From Adineta steineri (Eukaryota > Rotifera > Eurotatoria > Adinetida > Adinetidae), in NCBI GenBank assembly GCA_905250115.1, contig CAJNOI010000001.1, forward strand, positions 318,580 through 382,579: 64,000 bases of DNA, given 5' to 3'. A program made the translations under genes and the position numbers. Shown here piece after piece: positions 50,055-61,757 of this stretch (position 1 is its first letter; the number at the start of each line of letters is the position of its first letter). Under the pieces are notes generated by a model. The model worked only from the letters and a program-made list of their open reading frames with translations, had not been told where the DNA came from and ran no database searches.

Positions 50055-53000
50055 TTAACCAAATTTTCCAGCTGGATTGTAATATGGTCGACGAAGACGT
50101 GATATACGCCATGAATTGGGTTCTTCGTATTTGTTGAATAATGGTTCGACACGTTGTTCTTTTTTCATCTTTGATAATCGAGTAGAATCTCCAAATTTAA
50201 AAAATTTCGGTGCATATTCGACAAGCCATTTAGGATCAATAACGCAAACTTCACGCATATATTCTTTTGTTGTAAATACTAATTCATGATAACAAAGCCT
50301 AAAAATAAATAATTTTAGTTTTTTTAAATAAAATCTTCTATATACATACCATTCTGGTTGTCGATGATAAATTGAACTTGATGGATGTATATAAACAACT
50401 TGACTATCAACTAATGTTCGATAACCTTCTTGTGGATCACGTTTAGCTGCATTACGAAAGAAACCAGAACAAATTGCTTTTTGAACAAGTCCAGTTTGTC
50501 TTCCACATGATAGTACATCTAATTTATGTCGATCCATAATACCTAACATTTGTTTTCGAATATCTTGTGCACGTTTAAGTGAACGTTGTTGAACAAAATT
50601 TTCATAACACCATAAATTTGAAAATTTATTTTGTTTCCAAGCATTATAAACGGCAAGTAATGTTAAATGATCACCTTCAGCTTGATGAAAACGTGCTTTA
50701 CGTTGATCAGATTGTTCAGCTTTTTCTTTCGGACGATAGAAAACATTTTGAACAGAAAGCATTGATACAATTGTTAATGCTTCGTCTGCACAACGTAATT
50801 CAACTGACATAATTAACATTTTTGATAATTGTGGTTCAAGTGGAAATTCTGCCATACGACGACCAAGTTTAGTTAAAAGACCTTCATCATCTAATGCACT
50901 CAATGCATGTAATTGTTCCATAGCCATAATCATTGTTTCTAATGGTGGTGGATCCATAAAATCAAATGATAATAAATCATTAATACCCATTGCCTTTAAA
51001 CTTAAAACTGTACTAGCTAAATTGGTTCGTTGAATTTCTGGTACATTTGTTGAAAGCATTTCATCACGATATGCACGTTCAGTATATAAACGATAAGCTT
51101 TTCCTGGACCTGTTCGACCTGCACGACCCATACGTTGTTTTGCTTGAGCTTGACTAATTGGTGTAACAACAAGACTATCCATACCTGATTTAGGATTGAA
51201 AACTTTTTGTTTAACAAATCCTGGATCAACAACATAATAGATACCATCAATAGTTAATGATGTTTCAGCAATATTTGTTGCAATAACAACTTTTCGTGAA
51301 CCGGGTGGTGCAGGATCAAAAATTTTTGTTTGCATTTCACTTGGTAATGCAGAATAAACTGGTAAAATAATTAATTCAGGAACTTCAGGACCCAATGTTT
51401 TCATACGTTCGAATAAAATTTCACATGCAGTATCAATTTCTTCTTTACCAGTTAAAAATACCAAAATATCACCAGGTGGTTCAGTAAGATGAATTTGCAT
51501 AACAGTAATAAGTGATGCATCAAGATAATCAGTTTCAGGTTCTTTTGTATAGAGTACTTCAACAGGAAATGTTCGACCAGGAATAGTAAAAATTGGCTAG
51601 AGAAAAAAAAATTAAATTGATTTAAAAAAAAGTAATTTAACTTACTGCTTTATAGAAATATTCCGAAAATTTAACTGAATCAAGTGTAGCTGATGTAACA
51701 ATTAATTTTAATTCTGAACGTTTTAGAACAGCTTGTTTCATCAAACCAAAGAGAACATCAGTATGAATAGTACGTTCATGAGCTTCATCTAACATAACAA
51801 CTGAATATTGATTCATATCTGGATCAATTAAACATTCACGTAATAACATGCCGTCAGTCATATATTTAATTTTTGTTTCTGGTGATGTACAATCTTCAAA
51901 ACGAATTGTATAACCAACTTCTTGTCCAAGACGACAACCATATTCTTCAGCAACACGTTTTGCAACTGACATTGCAGCAACACGACGTGGTTGTGTACAT
52001 GCAATTCTACCACGTGATATATAACCAGCTTCAGCTAAATATTGTGTTATTTGTGTTGTTTTACCTGAACCTGTTTCACCAATAACAACAAGTATTTGAT
52101 TATCATGAACAGCTTTAAGTAATTGTTCTTTTAATTTATATATTGGTAAACTTTGTCGTTGTTCAATAATACTCATTGTTGTTCGTTTACCAAATGTTGT
52201 TTTACTATTCATTAATGATTTTTTCCATTCAGACATATTTGCTGCTGCTTTAGCATTAATTTCTGCTGGTGTTAATTGACGTGCTATGTTACTATCAGGA
52301 TTCATTGGATCATCATAATTTGTTCCATTAGGACGAAATGTTTCACTACGTTGTTGAGTATCACGTTGTTCTTGTTGAATTTCACGTCTTTCTTTTGATA
52401 AAGCATTTTGCATCATAGCTGCTTGTTGTAATGAACCATCAGGATTTTTAACAATTTTAACTGGACTTAAATCTTGCATACTTTGTTTACCATAACCTTT
52501 AAGAAATGGTGCTTCTTCATCCATAACTTCAACTTCAACATCTTCACCATCGGAATCATCTTCTTTTGGTAAAACACCTGTTTCTTCATCATAATTTGGT
52601 AATTCAGTTACATGAAGACATTTAGCATTTCTCATTTGATTAAGTTCCCATTGATCATAATCAGATACTTGTCGAGAACTTTTACCTTTATTATCTTTGG
52701 AATTTAATTCAATAGGTGGAACTAATGATGAATCACGTGAATTTAAACGATTATAATCAACAGGACCATCTGGATTTCGATCATATTCAATACTTATTTC
52801 ACCACGTAATTTTTTTGTTAAATCTTCATTTAAATCTTCACCTGTTTTTTGATCAACATCTTTCATTGATAAACTCATTTTCGAATCTGTAACTGAAAGA
52901 ATTTTAACTTTAACTGCTTGATGACGTTTTATAACATCCGAAACATTATTTATTCGATCTTTATGAATCTAAAATAAATTAAATTTAAAAAAAAAGTCTA

Positions 53001-53887
53001 TTTAAATAGAATATACATACATTTGAAATATGTACAAGCCCTTCTGTTCGATTACGAAATTGATCAAGTCGTACAAAACATCCCCATTGCATTATTGAAA
53101 TAACTGTACCATCATAAATTGAACCAACTGTTGGTTTTTCAGGAACTTTTACTGCTTCTTTTCGACGTGGTGGTGATTCATTACGATCAGGACGTCGACC
53201 ATTTTTTGATGGACGATGATGTTTTGGTGAAGGTGAACGACCACTACTGCTACGACTACTACTACGAGAACCAGTTGATGAATGACGACGACGTTTACGA
53301 TCTTTATGACTGGATTTTTTTCGATCATGTTTTGAATCTGGTGAACGATGACGATGATGTTTCTTCTTTTTTTTATATTCATTTTCATCATCATCATCAT
53401 CATGTTTTATTGACTTTTCTGGTTTAACTTTTGATCGAAGATTTTCTAATTCATCCATAAGATCATCAACTATTTTTTCATCTTTTTCATCTGGAATTTT
53501 TGTTTTGACTTCTTCATTAAACATTGTTCGAACTGTTGGATCATTAGGTTGACATAAAACAGGACATATTGCTTTACGTAATGCAATATCAGTTAATTGC
53601 CGGGATTGTTCATATTTTAAATCTGCAGCATTATCAAAAGTTGTTCTTTTTGTTGATGCTGGTAACATTTTTTGAACAATACGATATAAATTACTACTAA
53701 ATGAATCAGGAAAATCAGCATCATTGTCACTTAATTTCTTTTGAAATAGACCATAAGAGTCACTTTCTTGAGCCATATTAATTATAAATTCAGCTAAATC
53801 TTTATCATTAATACCCAAATGATTGTCCAATTCCGTACAAATTTTCGACACCAGCGAAAGATATTCAAGATTTTGTAAGTCTTCCAT
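50055..53887 (-). CDS. DHX8: DEAH-box spliceosomal helicase DHX8/Prp22
   Basis: The ATPase that releases spliced mRNA from the spliceosome. From ATG at 53887: [27 protein letters not shown], then [14 protein letters not shown], an RS-rich linker, an S1 domain ([20 protein letters not shown]), and [16 protein letters not shown]. The helicase core has motif [11 protein letters not shown], Ia [45 protein letters not shown] and [10 protein letters not shown]. The HA2/OB region ([54 protein letters not shown]) and the end [13 protein letters not shown] follow. Order and length (about 1,190 residues) fit DHX8. Few introns. Confidence 0.95.
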
Positions 53888-54702
53888 TTCGGCTTTTTCA
53901 GAGAAATAAGAATACAAAACTAGAAAAAAAAAGATAAATATATATAGCTATTGTTATTTTCGAAATTTCTTTTGATGTGTACGTTGCGTGTATTGCATTC
54001 GCACTTTCACAATATCTATTCTAATACGTCATTGATCTATCATATAGCATTGCATATGAGTAAAATGGAAAAAAAATTGGGTAAATTTATTATGAAATTC
54101 GTTTAATCTGTAAATAATTATTCATTTAATATTATTGCAGACATTATGTAATAGATATAGATGTCACTAGTTTATATAAAATCTAGAACATTCTTATATA
54201 TGTGATGTAATAATTATAAATGTTGTAAAAGCTAAGTTGACCTTCACATTATAGGAAACAGTGCATAACTGCTGTCAAATTCATCTCTAATTTCTATCCA
54301 CATGTTGAGTAATTCTATATCATTGAAATATAGTTTAATTATCAATGAATTAAAGTTAAAATTTATTTTTAAGAATTTAAGCAAACGAAAAGCTAATAGA
54401 ACGTTTTACACACACATACATGCATATTTTCGGTAGGGTTGTTAAAGAAAAATAGGTAAGATAGAAAGAAGAAAAAAAAACAAAATAAGAAGGATATATA
54501 CTGTGATGCATAACATCGTTGAGCTAACAAGATGTAAAAATGACTTATGTAAATAAACAGTCTTTTATTCCTTTCATTATTAAATGCACGTGTGTTAGTA
54601 TCCGATCTCTGTGTCATATGTTAGGGTGGGTTATAGAAAAAACATCATAATAAATGATTCTTGTAATGTTAATATAATAACAAAAAATATGAATTAATAT
54701 AA
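53888..54702. other. Intergenic, no gene seen
   Basis: AT-rich sequence between the DHX8 start and the stop of the Q-rich gene. The open frame at 54393-54617 shows no protein features. Confidence 0.5.
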
Positions 54703-57681
54703 TTATGCTGTTGGTGTAACAGTTGCTTTATTTGAATTAGCATCATTTTCAAAAGGTGATGCACCCGATGATGAACCACCATCGGCAACAGCAGCTTCAG
54801 ATGACATTGCTTGTTCATCAGTAGTACTTTGACTTTGTATTTGTGGTTCTTCTTGTTGAGGAATTTGTGGTGTTGATGGTGGTGCTGGAGGTGTTTGAAG
54901 TTGTTGTTGTTGTTCTCGTGGTTGATCTTCACCAACAATTGATCGTGAAACAGTTTGAACTCGATGTGAAAATGATTGTTCTTGAGATTGAATTGATTGA
55001 TTTCCTCGATTTATAAATTGATCACGTAATGATGATAGTCCACTGTTTGTTGTATTCGATTGTTGTTGTCGACGTATATCATTTATTGGATTGGGTGTAC
55101 CTTCAGAGAATGATCCTGTCTTAAAACGATCACGTAATGCACCAAAGCCAGGTGCAGGACCTTGAATATGTGGTGGAGCAGCTATTTGTTGAATATTTGA
55201 CGATGTATTATTATTACTTCCTTGTTGCATCATTTGAAAATATTCAGCACTATTTACTGGCGGTTCTTTAGGTTTTGGTAATGCCGAATAAGTCATTGAA
55301 TAACTTGATGCAGTTTTAGTCGTTGTTGTTTGACCTGTTCCAGCTGACGATGAATAACTTGAAGTTGAAAAATGTTGTGTAGTTGTACTTTTAGCTTTTG
55401 GTTCAAGAGTTGGAGCTTTTGATGGACTATTGAATTTATTCATAAGACCCTAGGAAGAAACAATTATTAACAAGAATAAACATTAGGCTAATACAAAAAC
55501 ATACTCGAATTCCGACTGGTTGTGCTGATTGTTGTTGTTGTGGTTCCTGACCTTGTTGTAGCTGTTGTTGTTGTTGTTGTTGAACTCGCTGAGCAGCCTG
55601 TTGACGCTGAGCTGCTTCAAGTTGAGCAGCAAGCTCTTGTTGTTGACGAGCCAACTGTGCTGTATAATAATCTGTCATCACAAGAAAAAATTCCAAATAA
55701 AACTGCACTTTCGATGTAGTTATATGAGTTATGAATCGAAAAACATGTTTTTTTTATGATATCTCCCAAAAGAGATATCCTTTGTTATCTACAGATTTCT
55801 TTTGGGATCAATAACAGAGAAAAAAAAATACCTTGGTCGTCTTGACGTTGTTGTGGTTGTGGTTGTTGATTGGGAGATATTTGTTGATATTGTTGTCCTT
55901 CGGTAGCGGTCGAACGATATTGTTCTTGTTGATAAGTTGCTGATGCTGTTGTTTGTTGAGGAGAAACTCGACGTTGTTGTTCATAATAAGCATCTAATTG
56001 ACCTTGTTGACCTAAATTTAAAGAGTTTAATAAATATTTTATCCTGTATAGTTTTTTTTAATATAAAACCATGTGATTGTCGATAAGGATCTTGATTATT
56101 ATTAGGTGAAACAGTGCTTTGAACTGGTTGTGATCGTTGATGATATGCATTATATGGATCTTGACCTAGAATTGATAATACAGAAAAATAATAATATTGA
56201 AGTATTTTTTTGTTTGTAAAAACCTTGTTGACGATATTGTTGTTCTTGATTTGATGAAACTTGATGAACTCGTCGTTGTTGTTGTTGATATTCATCATAA
56301 CGTTGAGCTTCTTGATTCTGACGACTTGGAGAATATGACTGTTGTTGTTCTTGTTTGTCTGGTTGTTCGTCAATACGTTGACGTTCTTGTTGTTGTTGCA
56401 AATAATATTGTTGTTGAGCAATTTGTTGTCGTCTTCGTTCATCTTCTTGTTGTCGTTGAATTTGTTGTTGACGTAATAACTGTTGATATTGTTCTAAAAA
56501 TATAAGATTATATATTGCGGTTATATATTTGACAGTATTTCTCATTAGTTTTCCGACATGGTGTCATCTATATAGAGATTCAGAATAATAGATAAGGAAA
56601 AATAATACATACCAGGTGTTAATTGACTATAGTATTGTTGAAGTGGATCTTGTTGTGCTTGTGGTTGTGTTTGTGGGGGAGAAGATTGAGAAGTTGAATA
56701 CTGCTGTTGTTGTTGATGTTGTTGCTGTTGATGATAACCAGTACTACTCTCATGTTGCGGATGTGAGCTACTTGACATAGATCGAACTGATACTTGTTGT
56801 ACTTGCTATGAAATATAAAAATAAAAAATTAATTGCTCGAAAGGTATATTTCCAAAAATGAGTCATAATTGTATACAAATGATTTAATTATTTACACTCA
56901 TCTGAACTCATTAAGAGTAGAACATATCGAGTCTACAGAATAATAAACAATGTCAATCGAAACAACAAATGAGTTTATCTGTCATCAGTGTCATATATTT
57001 TTAATATATATATACCTGTACATGTGGATCATGACCTCGAGATGGGCTGTCTGTTCGTTGATCTAGTTCTTTATGTGTATATTGAGTAGGACCCGGTGCT
57101 TGATAATAGCCTGGAGCATTTGTTGATTGCCCTAATTGTTGACGAGTATCTTGTGGATATTGATGATGATGTTGTGGTGAAATTTGTGGTGAATGAGGTG
57201 AACTCGGTTGTTCATAGTTTGCATATGCTGGCTGCGGTGGTCGTTGTGGTGACTGTTGTGATTGTTGTTGTTGTTGTTGATATTGAGCAGATGATGCATA
57301 TTGTTGTTCTTGACTGTTGACGGATCGTACAGTAGCTCTAACTTGAGGCACCGGTGATGGAGATGATTGATATTGCTGTTGAGATATACCCTTGTTAAAT
57401 CCTGCTACTGATTGATGTTGTTGTGGTAGTTGATGTAAATCATTTTCATTATATGTATTTCGATCTGATCGAATTTGTTGGTGTTGTGTACGTACACCTG
57501 AAACGCCAACAGGATGAGATGAAAATTCAGATGGACCTACTATTGTTGTAGATGCTACAGGCGAAACATAAGTTCGATCTTGTGGTATTGGTCTTGGCAC
57601 TTGAGATGGATTATTGCTAGCAGCATCAAAATAATATTGATTGTCGCCACTACTTCCATTTTCAATGTAGTGTGTGGCCAT
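54703..57681 (-). CDS. Glutamine-rich prion-like protein
   Basis: A multi-exon gene from ATG at 57681 (MATHYIENGSSGDNQYYFD). The protein of about 740 residues is almost wholly low-complexity: runs of Q, with S, P, Y, N and T (QQYQSSPSPVPQ, QQHQQQQQYSTS, RQQEDERRRQQIAQQQYYLQQQQERQ). A Q/A/L coiled-coil stretch (QLARQQQELAAQLEAAQRQQAAQRVQ) lies near 55600. In the C-terminal exon two related motifs stand out, FGALRDRFKTGS and LSSLRDQFINR, probably short structured or binding elements. Exon-exon frames agree across introns of mostly 50-60 bases. It looks like an RNA-binding or condensate-type protein, or a cytoskeletal linker, but has no recognised domain. Confidence 0.65.
55758..55807. other. 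Intron segment with two mutually exclusive hairpins
   Basis: In an intron of the Q-rich gene, GATATCTC (55758-55765) and GAGATATC (55772-55779) form an 8-base stem around CCAAAA. The overlapping TCCCAAAAGA (55764-55773) is the exact complement of TCTTTTGGGA (55798-55807), giving a competing 10-base stem. Confidence 0.7.
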
Positions 57682-57904
57682 ATCTTAAATCTATTGTTAA
57701 ATATTATTAGACAATCACTAAGAAAAAAGTTAGGCAAACTGAAGATGCGATAAACAAACAAAGAAAATAGAATTAGTAGTAATAAACCATACAGAACAGA
57801 GAAAAGAACGGTCGTTCGGTTGATAATATCAATACACGATTTTTCTCTCTCTCTCTCGTTTACGCGATTTCCTCTTTCCACTTTCATCCGTCTATATATG
57901 TATG

Positions 57905-57937
<33 letters not shown>

Positions 57938-59621
57938 AGGAACTCAGTCTCGATGAGTATTCACCAAAAAGAAGATCTGTTATACATTTCTTTCTTTCCT
58001 ATTGTAGATACTGCTGCCGTCATCGATGTAAAAAAAGCATAGAGAGAGAGTACAGTCATATATATAGAAGACAAATCATTTTTTGGCAAACAGGAAGAAA
58101 AATATAGAACATCAACAACAACAACAACGTATTCTACTATAGAATCTCACTTATACTCGCCTACATAGATATATTTTTCCCATACATCATAATGTAAAGC
58201 GGCACATATATATATATAGTATAAAACAGACCATAAGGAAGAATAGACGTATTCTTGGTGATTAGCATTAGTATCTCTAAACAACAGGGCGTATGACCCC
58301 TTCCTGTATTCTATTCGCTGTATTTATGGTTATATTTTGTAAAGCTACAAGGTTCTTTGCTTAATTAGATGACAGATATGTCATGTTAATGTACATTTTT
58401 GATCTAAATCGTGATCAATAATAATAAGAATATATTTTATAAATTGGAGGTGTATAAGATAAAACTAATTCAAGTACAATATTAGATGATATAGAGTATG
58501 ATCAATTAAATGCGCTTGTTTGCTCATGCAAACCAAATTTATCTTATTAACCATAAAGAAAAATAGATTCTGTAATACAAACTAATGTACCAAAAATGTA
58601 TATAAATAAGAAACTATTTTATCTCCATATGCAGACAGAAACAAGAATATATTGATTTATCTCTTTGTTTGATGATTAATATTAACAACTGGATGGAGGT
58701 TAACTAGTTCTTATATATTTGTAAAGAAATTGATCTGTAAAAAAAAGGCAAAATCTCGATGGAATATACAAAACTTGCTTACGTTTATAGTTGATTACTA
58801 TTTACTGCTAACGTAACTAGACTAATATCAACAACCTCGAAAAATGTTTCACATAGCTTTTGTTTAGATTGCATCGATAGCAAATATATATATATATATA
58901 TATACTCAGAATACTAAGCATAAGAGAACTGATTATCTTCTTTTAGTAATATCATCGTGTACATTTTATTCATAAATAAATCAGTTCATATTAGTTAACA
59001 GTTTGTCTAAATATGAATTATAATTATAGGAACATCTTATTAAATGAATATATTAATAACTTCTTTATTTCGAGCAACATACGCTATGTCACTCATATCA
59101 GATGTATTTGCTACGAAAAAACAATCCTGGAGCACACATGTGAGAAAGAAATAGACTAACTATGTATATAAAAATAATAAAAACAATATTAGACAAAAAT
59201 AACACTATTAAGTAATTATAATATTTCGTTAGGCCTTCTTTTTTTAATAGATGACGATATTAGATAGTATTAATATGTATTAAATCATCCAGAAATAAAA
59301 CATTTTCAATTCATAACTTGTTTAAAAAGAATGTAAAACAATAGAATTTTTGTACGTATTATTTCTAGTTGAAACAGATAACTTTTAATTCGCATATTCT
59401 TACAAAGTTGAATTATATATAATTATTTACTCATTAACAAATTTGAATTATTAAAATAATGTTTTCAGCTCAGTACATATCTATATGTATTCATTAACAG
59501 CATGTAAATATACACCTATGAGTATATCAATAATCATTTTGTAGGCGTTATTTTCTTGTTTTTCAATGATATTTAATAATTATTTCAAAATAATAATAAG
59601 AGACTTTTTCATAAACAATAT
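57682..59621. other. Intergenic with microsatellites
   Basis: About 1.9 kb between the Q-rich gene's start and the ART gene's stop. It contains a CT run (about 57843-57857), a (TA)n tract (about 57904-57932) and another (TA)n near 58885-58903. A spurious frame at 57555-57887 overlaps the coding start. No other gene seen. Confidence 0.5.
57892..57936. repeat. (TA)n microsatellite
   Basis: An almost pure TA dinucleotide tract with two TG interruptions at its 5' end, in the 5' flank of the Q-rich gene. Confidence 0.85.
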
Positions 59622-61757
59622 TTATTGAATCGAGGGTGAGTGTGGGTGTAGATTTTGTATTCTTTGTCCGTCTACGTCTGCACCCATCCTGCCCATGTTT
59701 ATTATCTGTTGTAGAGCAGGAATATGTTCATTTTTATAATTATTTTTAAAAAAAGACCATATGTTCCCTTCATAGTTTTGTGTGACCATGTTGGTTAAAT
59801 ACTTCAGATATCGATTCATAATTCTGATTTCATCGGTGTTTTCATCGTCTTGATTCAATAAAACTAAACGTACAACCCATAATGTTTCGGTGTGTTTTAT
59901 CACTGAGTGAATTCGAAGCTGTGTATTTGCCATAAATAGTACTTCTTTTTCATCAATAAAGCAACTCAGACTTATAATATTAGCAAATATATGATTTTTA
60001 CAGGAGTTTGCTAGTTTTGTCATATCAATATCGATTTGAAACATTACCGATTGAAGAAATTGTTTTTTATCGTCTTCACTAAGTTCAGCATAGAACAGGG
60101 CAACTTCACTTGATAGTGATGCGGACCAGAATGATGTAATTGAAATGTATTTTCCAATAGTGTGTTTTAATTTGATTAGTTCTGATAGACGGAGTTTCTG
60201 ACCTCTATAAACAGTCAAATTTTGTTCTTTGAAACTGATCACATAATCTAGATATGATTTCGTTAATTGTTCATATAAATCGATAATAAAATAGCGGAAG
60301 TCACTGATCATATCAATGTTTTCGGTTCTAAGAGCTGTATTTAGTAAACGATAAAGTAATGAATCTTTGGTGTACCAGCGAATAGCAGCGTCAGAACGGT
60401 AACTCTCACAAAACTCCTTAACTTTAGCCTGTTCGACTGAATCATCCTCAGCATAAAATCGCCACCATTGAAGTAGACGATCGTTGACCTTGTGTGTTCT
60501 GGGTGATACTTTTGGTAAGATCTCTAGTAACTGCAATATAGCTACATCGAAGTAATCAGACGAACTTGTTACAATTGGATTACGATCATCGCATAATGTT
60601 AATTTCATGCACCAGATATTATTAGTCAAGAGTTTGCAAGAATCAACACGAAATATGTGACCACTTGCTAATAGCACTTCCTGTTCATATTGAACAGAGA
60701 ATAAATTGGACACATCCGCGAATGGTTTCGAAGTGATTGACGTGGAATCGAAAGATATTTCAATCAGAACGCTTACTAAATCTATATGACACCCATCTCC
60801 AGCAAAGATTAGAGCTACGTCATGTTCGAAACTCGTCGACATTATTGTATTATTTGAAATAAATCTACCGATGTTATGCTGTAGCTGTTGAAATTCATCG
60901 ACCGGCATGAGTTGTCCACGATAAAGAAATGAATATGACGATGTTTGAACAGGTGCTCGACAAGATAAATTCTGCAGTTGGCTATAAATATCATTGACAA
61001 CAAAAGAGAAGTTCATGATTGCGTCAATGTTATTGGTTCGCATAGCTTTATTCAGCTGGCGATATAGAAAAGAATCATCGGTGTACCACTTAATGGCGTT
61101 ACTTGGTTGGTAAGTTTGTGCAAATTCATCAAGCCTTTTTGATTCAAATTCGTTATGTCGGTAGTGATGCCTAAGACGTTGTAGGAGTTTTTCCTTTGAT
61201 TGCTCAAGAGGGCATGGCATTCGACGTAAAATATCCATCATCAGTTGATAACATTTCCACTGAATCATTTGTGGATTGATCAAACGTGTTGTGCTTTCAT
61301 TAGAGTTTATTTCAATCAATTTCAAGTCGGATGCTGCCTCATTTGTAGAAGCCGTATAATCGCGATATATTTGATCGATCAACGTTGTAGTATCGTCGAA
61401 CCAACCACGAATACTAGCATGATTTCCGTTATATTCGAGCTTATTTGTGGTGAGAACGTAAATAAAGACATTGTGTATGATTTCTTTATAAAGTGTTGTA
61501 TCGAAGTCATCTCCGTATGCGCCTGCGACAACGAGAAAGATTCGTTCAATTGCAGTAGCGCCCACATAATGAATGCATTCGTTAATATTGCTAAACACCT
61601 CTACATGAGGAATCATCTGACGCAATTGAGGGACAACATTAAGCCATCGAGTTTCTGTTGAAGTGCCAAGTGTATCATCTAACCAAACTGCCATCACATC
61701 TGTATGTAGTTTATTAGTATTATTAATATCCGGTAAGAAAGTGAATGTTCGCTCCAC
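59622..61757 (-). CDS. Rotifer-type protein with two ADP-ribosyltransferase domains
   Basis: A single long exon of 711 codons. It has an N-terminal Rossmann-like region (MAVWLDDTL to VFLVVAGAYGDD) as in bdelloid ART proteins, then two tandem ART modules. Module 1 has R280 in LYRGQ, STS at 307-309, and EQE at 358-360 in EQEVLL. Module 2 has R518 in VYRGQ, SAS at 545-547, and EKE at 603-605 in DEKEVLF. These are the R-S-E triad and ExE pattern of arginine mono-ADP-ribosyltransferases. Each module is preceded by AI-WYT-DS-LYR-LN-A-RT-NID helices. The frame opens without ATG; GTG lies at 61757 and the first ATG at 61694, so a short upstream exon may be missing. Module 2 has lost the STS middle Thr (SAS). 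Targets are unknown. Confidence 0.82.
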   Translation of the reverse strand: MERTFTFLPDINNTNKLHTDVMAVWLDDTLGTSTETRWLNVVPQLRQMIPHVEVFSNINECIHYVGATAIERIFLVVAGAYGDDFDTTLYKEIIHNVFIYVLTTNKLEYNGNHASIRGWFDDTTTLIDQIYRDYTASTNEAASDLKLIEINSNESTTRLINPQMIQWKCYQLMMDILRRMPCPLEQSKEKLLQRLRHHYRHNEFESKRLDEFAQTYQPSNAIKWYTDDSFLYRQLNKAMRTNNIDAIMNFSFVVNDIYSQLQNLSCRAPVQTSSYSFLYRGQLMPVDEFQQLQHNIGRFISNNTIMSTSFEHDVALIFAGDGCHIDLVSVLIEISFDSTSITSKPFADVSNLFSVQYEQEVLLASGHIFRVDSCKLLTNNIWCMKLTLCDDRNPIVTSSSDYFDVAILQLLEILPKVSPRTHKVNDRLLQWWRFYAEDDSVEQAKVKEFCESYRSDAAIRWYTKDSLLYRLLNTALRTENIDMISDFRYFIIDLYEQLTKSYLDYVISFKEQNLTVYRGQKLRLSELIKLKHTIGKYISITSFWSASLSSEVALFYAELSEDDKKQFLQSVMFQIDIDMTKLANSCKNHIFANIISLSCFIDEKEVLFMANTQLRIHSVIKHTETLWVVRLVLLNQDDENTDEIRIMNRYLKYLTNMVTQNYEGNIWSFFKNNYKNEHIPALQQIINMGRMGADVDGQRIQNLHPHSPSIQ

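Noticed and set aside
53119-53427. Antisense ORFs over the RS region of DHX8
   Set aside because: Shadows of the repetitive RS codons; the DHX8 frame is certain.
55522-57320. Valine- and leucine-rich antisense ORFs over the Q-rich gene
   Set aside because: CAA/CAG runs read antisense give V/L runs; not genes.
59630-59665. GTGTGGG-like strings resembling bdelloid telomere repeat
   Set aside because: Only one or two loose units, inside the ART coding end; no tandem array.
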